DNA from: Planctomycetota bacterium
GTDB lineage: Bacteria > Planctomycetota > Brocadiia > Brocadiales > Brocadiaceae
NCBI GenBank assembly: GCA_016873165.1
Contig: VGXV01000036.1
Location: forward strand, 1-33,056
Length of the DNA: 33,056 nucleotides
Direction of reading: 5' to 3'
How positions within the stretch are numbered: position 1 is the stretch's first letter; every line of letters begins with the position of its first letter. The notes beneath the pieces are model-generated. The model was not told the DNA's origin and made no database searches. It worked only from the letters and a program-made list of their open reading frames with translations. The translations under genes and the position numbers were made by a program. Below are positions 16,141 through 23,136 of this stretch, piece after piece.

Positions 16141-17046
16141 TTAAATCCTTTCAATAACAACATTGTTCGGATTAAATATTATAGGCTCTAATCCAGAAAG
16201 ACTCTTAAGTTTGATTGAATAATCCTCGATCTTCTTCGGGTCAGTTACTCCATCTTGAGGCGCAACGCTCAACGACCGATGAACCACAGCAGAGGAATAT
16301 TGACCATTATTAGAATTATGTTGCCACCATATTACAGCTACAACCTCCATGCTGCCAGCAGGCCGAGCCGAAGATTCATCGTTGTCAAACAGATGTTCAA
16401 GCGCATTTTTAACGGCGGTAGCATCCTCATCTTTAAACCATGTTTTTGATGCAAGCTGGGGATTTATGGTGCCATAAGATACATACACTCCATGATCAAC
16501 ACGATGTTTCATTCCCATAGTATCTGACGCTTTCTTCGTTCCATCTCCTTCACCGCTAACACTTTTTGTAATCTGTATGCTGCTAATACGACTATTGACT
16601 GGTGCAACGCTAAAGGCTGAATGAATTGAAACTGGACCCCGGATACCAACAGATACGCCTTCACCTTTCTTTTCGCTTCCATAAGCAAATACCTGTCCGA
16701 AAGCCCGTATATCAAGCCATTTTTTGCAAACAGCTTCCCTAAATTTTTTCTCATCTTTCCAAACATCTTTTGGCAATTCCCCTTCAGCTCTGGTTCTAAG
16801 GCTGGGATAATCATCCAATTTATTGTCATCGGATTGAACAAAAACGCTGTATAAATATTCACCCTTGTCATTTTTCATCTCCATAAGACGATTTCTGATT
16901 TTTCTTTTAATACAGACATCAGATAGCTCGCCAAAGCCGTCGTAATTCGTCCTCGGACGATTGCCATTTAACGGATCCCCATTAGGGTTAGCTCCTTTCA
17001 CGCTGAACACGACCGCAAAATCAATTTTATTTTTCAACGTTTCCAT
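16141..17046 (-). CDS. cas7: Cascade backbone protein Cas7 (type I-C, Csd2)
   Basis: 301 residues, typical of Csd2. The N-terminus carries the RRM-type start and family signature ANPNGDPLNGNRPRTNYDGFG followed by SDVCIKRKIRNRL. Further conserved parts are DIRAFGQVFAYG and GIRGPVSIHSAFSVAPV. Multiple copies coat the crRNA in the interference complex. AAGGAGG sits seven bases before the ATG, and the gap to cas8 is 14 bp. The gene's own 3' end contains the ribosome site of the four-helix-bundle gene. Confidence 0.97.
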   Translation of the reverse strand: METLKNKIDFAVVFSVKGANPNGDPLNGNRPRTNYDGFGELSDVCIKRKIRNRLMEMKNDKGEYLYSVFVQSDDNKLDDYPSLRTRAEGELPKDVWKDEKKFREAVCKKWLDIRAFGQVFAYGSEKKGEGVSVGIRGPVSIHSAFSVAPVNSRISSIQITKSVSGEGDGTKKASDTMGMKHRVDHGVYVSYGTINPQLASKTWFKDEDATAVKNALEHLFDNDESSARPAGSMEVVAVIWWQHNSNNGQYSSAVVHRSLSVAPQDGVTDPKKIEDYSIKLKSLSGLEPIIFNPNNVVIERI

Positions 17047-17060
17047 AATTAATCCTCCTT

Positions 17061-18986
17061 TTATTGATCTGTTTCTGATAATGTTTCTTGTTCGCTTTCA
17101 TTGGTGTTACTGCTACCCTTTGGCCTGAGTGCTTCACGCTGACAGTGATAGCCCAACAAAAATTCTCCACTTAACGGTCTATCACTTGTAAAGTCTTCGA
17201 TTGGATCAAATTTGCACATCACCTCATCCATCATGTCCTTGTAATATTTGGCACCCCCTAACCTCGACATATAAGGAGAGAGGGAAAGATATATCTGTCT
17301 CCATGTCTTGTTAGGACGATCAGCGAATTGTTGCATGTAGCGTGCTGCATTAGTATCTCGTTTTTCTCCGGAATTGTAAAGTGCATGCCCTTCAAGCCGA
17401 TCCGCAATTGCAAGCAGTCTTCCATAAAGATAGTCCCTTGTCTTTCTGTCTGGATCTAACGCCATGCTGTAGCCCTCCTTTTCGTTAAATTTTTTATAAA
17501 GTGCGCAAGCTATACAGAGAGTTTTGTTCCATTCCCAACCCTCCATGCCTGCCCGATTACATGCACGCCGAACCGTTGATACTACAATATCTCGCGGTAT
17601 TTGCTGACCGTCAATAATGCAAGGTAAAAGGCGTTCAACCGTTGACTTCTTTAATTTATCATCTACCTTGCTTCCATATGCTGCTTCCGCGATGTCTTTG
17701 GGAGCAGGCGCGCCGACAAATTTAATGCGTTTTTTTGTTTCGGGATTGTATCCATAGTCATGAACCCAAGCACAGGTATCATGCCATTTCTCTAAACGCT
17801 CAAGAAATTCCGATCCTGTCAGTTCACGATAAAAAGTAATTGCCATCCGACCTTGAGTTGCTGAATCAAGTCCCATAACCACGACACTGCTTGTATCTCC
17901 CAAGTCGGCTTTGTAACCAGCTATTTTCTGTCTTAATTTTATAGCAAGATTCTGTGCGACCGATACGTTATCAGAATCATCACTTTTAAGGTTATCTTCT
18001 CCTAAAATAGCCAGAGAGTCGGCAAAAGGGTCTGGAATGTCTGTGCCTGAAGTAGACCATGCAACAATAGCTTGATCTCCATTACGATAACCTTGCCGGC
18101 TGATAAGCCAACGTAATGTGCCGTGCGCTTTCTGGGTTACCTCAAAACCAACTCCACAAGTCTGATATGTGTTATGTTTTTTTGTATCCGTAAATCTACC
18201 CCTAAAAGTGAATCCGTCCCAGTCATTTGAGGATATGAGCTTTGCCTTATCGCCATCATTACGTAATTTTGCTGGATGAAGATCAGCCATAAATAATTCC
18301 TTACCTGTAACATAACAAAGAGATTTCTCTTTTTTAGTGCCTGAGTAATAGTCAATCCAACTCTTCCAAAGAGTTTCATCCTCCCATGTTTTTGAACAGT
18401 GATCGTTGGGGTTTTCAACTTCCCACCGAATAAACGCATCTGCTTGCCAAGCCTCATTCTGAAACAACGCAAAGATAATAGGTTTAGCTTTCCTATCCCC
18501 TTCCCATTTTTTTAACAACTTGCCGTCATCACCAGCAATCAATATTTTCTCGTCAATCAAATCTTTAGCAACAGTTCCCTTATTGACATAATTGAGAACT
18601 ACTTTTGCCTTTGGGTGGCTGCTCTTTGATTTACACCATGCCTCAAGATTTGATATATACGATTTAAAGTAGGGTTTTTTATCTCCCCCATAATCTTTAT
18701 AGTCTTTTGCAACATATTGCAGTTTGTCTGATAACGGGTGTGGAGCCTCTCCGCTAGTCCGACCACCCGAGCTTTTTTCAGTACATGGAATAATCGTTCT
18801 TGCATCGTCTTTAGGCACTACTCTGGCTCTCTTAAAATTCCCTTGATGATCAATCACAATTTCAATTTGCGCCTTGTTCGTTGTGTGACAGATCGGAAGA
18901 AGCGGTACCTCTCTTTCAGAAGCAACCTTACCTATCACGGACTGACAATTCTCATAGGTTTCGTATAATTTCTGTATCCAACTCAT
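17061..18986 (-). CDS. cas8c: Cascade large subunit Cas8c (Csd1)
   Basis: 641 residues, near the usual Csd1 size. Recognised by the opening MSWIQKLYETYENCQS, the central CYVTGKELFMADLHPAKLRNDGDKAKLISSND and GFTFRGRF segments, QGYRNGDQAIVAWS, and the C-terminal half with DPDRKTRDYLYGRLLAIADRLE and MQQFADRPNKTWRQIYLSLSPY. In type I-C, Cas8 recognises the PAM and also supplies an internal small-subunit (Cas11) product. An internal start for such a product is likely in the last third but was not assigned. The ATG overlaps the cas5 stop by four bases (ATGA). Base composition varies along the gene; lines I counted are 30% and 48% G+C. Confidence 0.96.
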   Translation of the reverse strand: MSWIQKLYETYENCQSVIGKVASEREVPLLPICHTTNKAQIEIVIDHQGNFKRARVVPKDDARTIIPCTEKSSGGRTSGEAPHPLSDKLQYVAKDYKDYGGDKKPYFKSYISNLEAWCKSKSSHPKAKVVLNYVNKGTVAKDLIDEKILIAGDDGKLLKKWEGDRKAKPIIFALFQNEAWQADAFIRWEVENPNDHCSKTWEDETLWKSWIDYYSGTKKEKSLCYVTGKELFMADLHPAKLRNDGDKAKLISSNDWDGFTFRGRFTDTKKHNTYQTCGVGFEVTQKAHGTLRWLISRQGYRNGDQAIVAWSTSGTDIPDPFADSLAILGEDNLKSDDSDNVSVAQNLAIKLRQKIAGYKADLGDTSSVVVMGLDSATQGRMAITFYRELTGSEFLERLEKWHDTCAWVHDYGYNPETKKRIKFVGAPAPKDIAEAAYGSKVDDKLKKSTVERLLPCIIDGQQIPRDIVVSTVRRACNRAGMEGWEWNKTLCIACALYKKFNEKEGYSMALDPDRKTRDYLYGRLLAIADRLEGHALYNSGEKRDTNAARYMQQFADRPNKTWRQIYLSLSPYMSRLGGAKYYKDMMDEVMCKFDPIEDFTSDRPLSGEFLLGYHCQREALRPKGSSNTNESEQETLSETDQ

Positions 18987-19708
18987 TTATGCACCTCCCA
19001 TTCTTCACAACCTTCCAGCAATCCTTCCTCTGCTAATCCCACAGATTGAGGCGGATTGGCTTTCATTGATCTGACGAGTTTTAGAATAGAACATTCTTCG
19101 GGTCGGACAAAATCAATTTTGCCGTCAACCATCTTTGGACGCCAGAACCTGGCGTGAAGCTCTTTTCCTCCAAGCTCGTCAGGATAATCAAAGCCATGAA
19201 ACATCAGGTCGAATGCTATCTCGCCATAATCATCATAATCACCTTGTCCTTCGCCAAACTTACACGGCTCAACATATCCCTGGCACTCCCGCGCACCTAA
19301 AAATATATCCCGTCTTCCGCCTTTTTCTATCATTCGTCTGGCAACGCAATGATGTTTGTTTTCATTCCTGTCTTTCTCCATGTCTTTCCGATTCATGTTC
19401 CACTCAAAGTGTGCCTGAACCTGATATTCAACATCAGCCAGATAAGTATAGATCGCAAGAGAATTACCGCCACCATACTCAACAGGTTTTGCACTTCGTG
19501 TCTGAGTCCTGATACGATTCACAACTCTGACCTTATCAATAATCCAAACTATAGTCGGCTTCCAATAAACCGAGCTCAATACACCCTTCAATGCCTCGTA
19601 TGTGGGGATGTGATAAGAACATTTTTCTCCACCGAGCTTTGTCAGCGGGTCTGTGAAAAGGGCGTATTTACCTGAAACTTTAAATTCCACCTTGTTTTCT
19701 TTTTCCAT
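18983..19708 (-). CDS. cas5c: crRNA-processing endoribonuclease Cas5c (Cas5d)
   Basis: 241 residues, normal for the catalytic Cas5 of type I-C. The N-terminus VEFKVSGKYALFTDPLTKLGGEKCSYHIPTYEALKGVLSSVYWKP is characteristic. FFLGARECQ-like (DIFLGARECQGYVEP) and GEIAFDLMFHGFDYP follow. In this subtype Cas5 cuts the pre-crRNA at the base of the repeat stem, consistent with the 7-bp stem and 11-base tail seen in this array. A strong AAGGAGG precedes the ATG by five bases. The gene lies 13 bp after cas3 and overlaps cas8 by four bases. Confidence 0.97.
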   Translation of the reverse strand: MEKENKVEFKVSGKYALFTDPLTKLGGEKCSYHIPTYEALKGVLSSVYWKPTIVWIIDKVRVVNRIRTQTRSAKPVEYGGGNSLAIYTYLADVEYQVQAHFEWNMNRKDMEKDRNENKHHCVARRMIEKGGRRDIFLGARECQGYVEPCKFGEGQGDYDDYGEIAFDLMFHGFDYPDELGGKELHARFWRPKMVDGKIDFVRPEECSILKLVRSMKANPPQSVGLAEEGLLEGCEEWEVHK

Positions 19709-19721
19709 GAAAACCTCCTTT

Positions 19722-22208
19722 TTATGCGTTTAAAAAATCCATGTTTCTTACTGGCTTTTCGCTTAATCCGAACTCATCGCTATAATACTGCTCATCAAGG
19801 CACAAAATCCCCGAACCTTTTTGTGCCTCATAAACAGCCTTTTCTTTTTCTTGCAATCGTTTTAAGACATCAGGGAATACATTTACCGAATAACGTTGCG
19901 CCTGCCGGATTAGTTTATATTGCTTTTCTAATTCTTGAACAGAGCAAAGTTTACTAATAATCTCTTTTCCTTCTTGTCCATATGGCACAACGATTCCGCG
20001 CGTTATAGACTCAATAGCCTGAAAAGATTTGGCAGCCGTCATAAAAGCTTGCTTCAAAGGGATTGACGGATATTTATCATTGTTGATTCGCCTGTACTCA
20101 GCAACTGATAACGAATTAACTGAAAGAAGATTGAACAAATTATCTTCTTGCCCGACTGGGGAATTAGCTGTGACAGGATAATTCATTTCATCTTTCCTTT
20201 GATAGAAATAGTATTGATAATACTGTTCCATTGCTTCGGGACTTATCATGTCATTTCCAAGTCTTGCCGGGTTGTCTTTAAATTCACCAAGCAGGCGCTC
20301 AGTTTTCTCTTTGCCGATTCTGATATCCTCAAGCCTATTTATATTTTCTTCCGCAGGATTTATTATGAATACCTCGCCCCGCTTTGGATACAGCTCATTA
20401 TGACGATTGCATCTTCCAGCGGCTTGTGCAATTGAATCAAGTCCAGCCACAAAGCGAATGACCGAACCAAAGGAAATATCCACTCCTGCCTCAATAAGTT
20501 GGGTGCTTACACAAATAACTGGCTTTGGGTTTTTTGGATCAAGACACTTCTTTACTTGATTTAACACATCAAGCCTATGAGCAGGACACATATAAGTGCT
20601 TAAGTGATACGTTTCTACGTTGTCTATCTGCTTACATTGTTGATAAATCTCCCGAGCCGATGTCTTCGTATTTACAACCACCAGAACACTGCCTGCCTCA
20701 ACAACTTTTTTACTTGCAAGTTCTTTTATTTCATCGTTGTTCCAGCCACCGGTTTTTGTTTTGTCATAAACCTCAACGCGCTTTAGATCATCGAATAACT
20801 GTCTCGCATTAGGAATCATTTGTTGTTCTGAAGTAATAGTCAATGTCCTTGACTTCGGCTCAATCTTATCCAAGAGCGGCTGAGTTGCCGTGCAAAGCAC
20901 AATTGTCGAGCCGCAATTATTTACAAAAAAATTAACAGCCATATTAAACAATTGCACACACTTTACCGGCAATGTCTGGACTTCATCAAAGATAATTACG
21001 GCATTTGCAAGCTGATGCATTCTGCGTGGGCCTCTTGTTCCAGAACCAAATAAAGCCTCAAGAACCTGCACATTGGTCGTTAGCACAACAGGTGCATCCC
21101 AGTTTTCAGAAAGAACCTTTTGCCTTGCTGTCTCTTTATCAGGCAATAAATTGGAGTGATGTTCCAAGATAATGCTGTCTAGGAAATTACCATTTTTATC
21201 CCTTTCTTCCAATACCTTGCGTATCTCGTCAGCGTTCTGATCAATAATAGTTGTATAAGGAAGCACATAAACAATTCTGTCCATCTTGTGCTTGTCCGCA
21301 TGATGTAAAGCAAATCGCAGGCTGGCAAACGTTTTGCCCCCGCCCGTAGGGACTGTCAGTTGATATAAACCTTTCCGCCTGTCAGCAAAACCATAACACG
21401 CTTGTGATATTTTCTGTCGTATAGCATTAATTCCAGTTGAGTCAAATTCATCCAACTTTTTATTTAATCTGCTTATCAAAACTTTCCAATCCATATAGTT
21501 CCCATAATGCCTTAATTTCTTTAAGGCCTGCTCCTCAAAATCAGCCGTGTCCAACCGGTCGGCATCAATAAGACAGCTAAAAAGAAACCGTAACATTAGT
21601 CCGTATTTAAAACACAGTGTTTCTTTAGAATCATCATTGGTTCTCAATGACTTAAATCTTTCAATGAGAGTTTGTGTAAAATCTTTAGATTGCAACCGAT
21701 TTCTAATATACTCTTTAGCCTGATCGCTGAGTTTTTTGAATACTGCATCAATATGTGTTTTTTCTTCCTGTTGGTGCATGCGCTTAGAATAGGTATCTTT
21801 GCCGTCAGGAGTAATACAATCAATCAAGCCGGAATGATGTGAGGCTAAACATGTTGATAAAACTTGTGCAACGAATCTTTCTTCTGTCCCTTCATCAGCA
21901 AGATTTTTATAAATCCATTGTGCGCTTGCTGTAGAATGATCAATTTTACCCTTCTTTCCCTCAGCATCAACATAATCGTCTTCATCTGGATCAATAAGGC
22001 CAACAGCTGATTTAATGTATTGCTGAAATTCTTGACTTGCTTTACCGACGTCGTGTAGAAGCCCAAGCAGTTCGCCTTGTTCTTTCATATTAACTTTTGA
22101 AGCAAACTCACCAGATAGCGTTGAAACCGCTTCGAGATGATGTGACAGCCAGTGTACTTCACAGTCTTTTTCTCTGCGATGAGCTATATAATCAACATTT
22201 TGAAACAT
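19722..22208 (-). CDS. cas3: CRISPR helicase-nuclease Cas3 (HD + DExH helicase)
   Basis: 828 residues from ATG 22208, chosen because AAAAGGAT precedes it by eight bases and it aligns with known Cas3 starts (DYIAHRREKDCEVHWLSHHL). HD nuclease: H23/H24, H52-D53 (GLLHDVGK), H91, H124-H125. Helicase: Walker A PTGGGKT (287-293), DEVQ box (408-411), TATQP (440-444), and motifs STQLIEAGVDISF and QAAGRCNRH. It unwinds and degrades the DNA bound by Cascade. Two counted lines are 30% and 43% G+C, much lower than the cas3 remnant just upstream. It is the first intact gene of the operon. Confidence 0.97.
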   Translation of the reverse strand: MFQNVDYIAHRREKDCEVHWLSHHLEAVSTLSGEFASKVNMKEQGELLGLLHDVGKASQEFQQYIKSAVGLIDPDEDDYVDAEGKKGKIDHSTASAQWIYKNLADEGTEERFVAQVLSTCLASHHSGLIDCITPDGKDTYSKRMHQQEEKTHIDAVFKKLSDQAKEYIRNRLQSKDFTQTLIERFKSLRTNDDSKETLCFKYGLMLRFLFSCLIDADRLDTADFEEQALKKLRHYGNYMDWKVLISRLNKKLDEFDSTGINAIRQKISQACYGFADRRKGLYQLTVPTGGGKTFASLRFALHHADKHKMDRIVYVLPYTTIIDQNADEIRKVLEERDKNGNFLDSIILEHHSNLLPDKETARQKVLSENWDAPVVLTTNVQVLEALFGSGTRGPRRMHQLANAVIIFDEVQTLPVKCVQLFNMAVNFFVNNCGSTIVLCTATQPLLDKIEPKSRTLTITSEQQMIPNARQLFDDLKRVEVYDKTKTGGWNNDEIKELASKKVVEAGSVLVVVNTKTSAREIYQQCKQIDNVETYHLSTYMCPAHRLDVLNQVKKCLDPKNPKPVICVSTQLIEAGVDISFGSVIRFVAGLDSIAQAAGRCNRHNELYPKRGEVFIINPAEENINRLEDIRIGKEKTERLLGEFKDNPARLGNDMISPEAMEQYYQYYFYQRKDEMNYPVTANSPVGQEDNLFNLLSVNSLSVAEYRRINNDKYPSIPLKQAFMTAAKSFQAIESITRGIVVPYGQEGKEIISKLCSVQELEKQYKLIRQAQRYSVNVFPDVLKRLQEKEKAVYEAQKGSGILCLDEQYYSDEFGLSEKPVRNMDFLNA

Positions 22209-22243
22209 GTTTAAAATCCTTTTCGACAGAAATTTATTTAAAA

Positions 22244-22399
22244 TCAAAATCCTGCCAGACAAGCCCATTCACCTGACCCGAATTCATCTGCAAACGATTT
22301 GGCGAGTCCGGCAACCCCTGGCAGATGATCTTCAAGCAGGTGCCATTCCTCAACGGGCTTGCCTTCCATACTGTGCGCGAAATACTTCTTTTTAATCAT
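22244..22399 (-). pseudogene. 5' remnant of a second, different cas3 gene (HD domain start)
   Basis: From ATG 22399, with GAGGG six bases upstream, 51 codons read MIKKKYFAHSMEGKPVEEWH, then LLEDHLPGVAGLAKSFADEF and GSGEWACLAGF, ending in TGA at 22244-22246. This matches the start of Cas3 HD domains (YFAHS-x-x-G-x-P-x-x-EW-x-x-L-x-x-HL ... W-x-x-LAG-x-WHDLGK). It stops exactly where WHDLGK should follow, and no continuation exists in any frame before the intact cas3 starts 35 bases later. The segment is about 55% G+C (33 of 60 in each of two counted lines). It is not a duplicate of the intact gene: the sequences differ throughout. Confidence 0.75.
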
Positions 22400-22430
22400 T
22401 TTTTCCCTCAAAAACAAAAAGTTATTTTTT

Positions 22431-22477
22431 ATTATAGAGTGATGACCTGTATTACTTTTTTGTAAGTTTTTTTACAA
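22431..22477 (-). promoter_or_regulatory. Candidate cas operon promoter with adjacent inverted repeat
   Basis: On the minus strand a perfect TATAAT (complement of 22431-22436) lies 31 bases before the ATG of the cas3 remnant. No good -35 box is present at 16-18 bases. Instead an inverted repeat TTGTAA-N6-TTACAA (22460-22477) is centred about 35 bases upstream of the -10 centre, a position where an activator could bind. All of this is inferred from sequence alone. Confidence 0.4.
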
Positions 22478-22538
22478 CCCCCTTGCCCCCTTTTTTAATG
22501 GGGATTTTGTGGAGACTTTACGGCAGTGTAAAAAACCA

Positions 22539-22595
22539 AAAAAGGCCAACTGCAAAAAAGATGGAAAGGAGGCTTTTTCTGCAGCCGGCCTTTTT
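22539..22595. terminator. Long hairpin with T-runs on both strands (candidate two-way terminator)
   Basis: The left arm (22539-22560, beginning AAAAAGGCC) pairs with the right arm (22573-22595, ending GGCCTTTTT) over about 20 base pairs, with one two-base mismatch and one bulge around a 12-base loop. The arms end in A/T-runs, so RNA of either strand would end in U's. It lies between the cas operon start and the cstA end and could stop read-through from cstA into cas. Confidence 0.45.
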
Positions 22596-22622
22596 CAAAA
22601 TTCCCGCTAAGAGTTCTCAAAA

Positions 22623-22812
22623 GTGTGTCATACCATTGTGTCATATTTATATAATATCAAATAACATGCCATTCATATGTATTGAGGCGCTGCATTCTTT
22701 ATATTGTTGTTATATAAATATTTACGTATATTCATACTGTGGAATGAAGTTTTTTTGCAGGGGGGAAAAAGTGTGTCATGACACACTGTGTGTCACATGT
22801 GTCACTGTGTCA
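22623..22812. promoter_or_regulatory. Cluster of GTGTCA words upstream of the cas operon
   Basis: GTGTCA occurs at 22625-22630, 22638-22643, 22773-22778, 22790-22795, 22799-22804 and 22807-22812, and inverted (TGACAC) at 22779-22784. The inner pair makes a perfect 16-base palindrome GTGTGTCATGACACAC at 22771-22786. The density is far above chance for a 190-bp A/T-rich stretch and suggests binding sites for a repressor or activator. No regulator gene is adjacent. The rest of 22400-23136 holds hairpins but no convincing gene. Confidence 0.4.
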
Positions 22813-22920
22813 CGTTTTTCATGTTATCGTTTTTGCCTGAAAAAAATGAAACACCCATGACCTAACGGTCACTAGGGGATGAAAATAATCCAAAGGTTGC
22901 AGATCGGGGAAATATTAAGC

Positions 22921-22944
22921 AGGGGTTCAAAATCTTGAACCCCT
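22921..22944. repeat. 10-bp stem hairpin (GGGGTTC family)
   Basis: AGGGGTTCAA and TTGAACCCCT pair perfectly around a four-base loop. A related hairpin (GGGTTCAGGTC/GACCTGAACCC) is at 25347-25371. No T-run follows, so it looks like a dispersed extragenic palindrome more than a terminator. Confidence 0.5.
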
Positions 22945-23038
22945 ACTAATCTGTGCCTGCCTCATGAAATTGTTTTTATTTCATCGGGGTAATCTGCGGA
23001 TAAAAATTGTGACAACATGAGGTAAATCCTGCTTGCCG

Positions 23039-23080
23039 TTTTAACCCTGACAGGGTTTCAGAACCCTGTCAGGGTTAAAA
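23039..23080. repeat. Perfect 19-bp inverted repeat downstream of cstA
   Basis: TTTTAACCCTGACAGGGTT (23039-23057) is the exact reverse complement of 23062-23080, with a four-base loop. Each arm is itself a near-palindrome (AACCCTGTCAGGGTT), so cruciform or cloverleaf folding is possible. It lies 56 bp after the cstA stop. The core recurs at 9987-10001 with two changes. Confidence 0.65.
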
Positions 23081-23136
23081 CATAGCTGAGAAACCATGTT
23101 TTTTCAAAAAACTAAAGTGTTACCGGTAGTTTTAGT

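Noticed and set aside
22483-22860. 125-codon plus-strand frame in the gap upstream of the cas operon
   Set aside because: It runs through a terminator-like hairpin and the GTGTCA cluster, has a low-quality Cys/Phe-rich peptide and no ribosome site.
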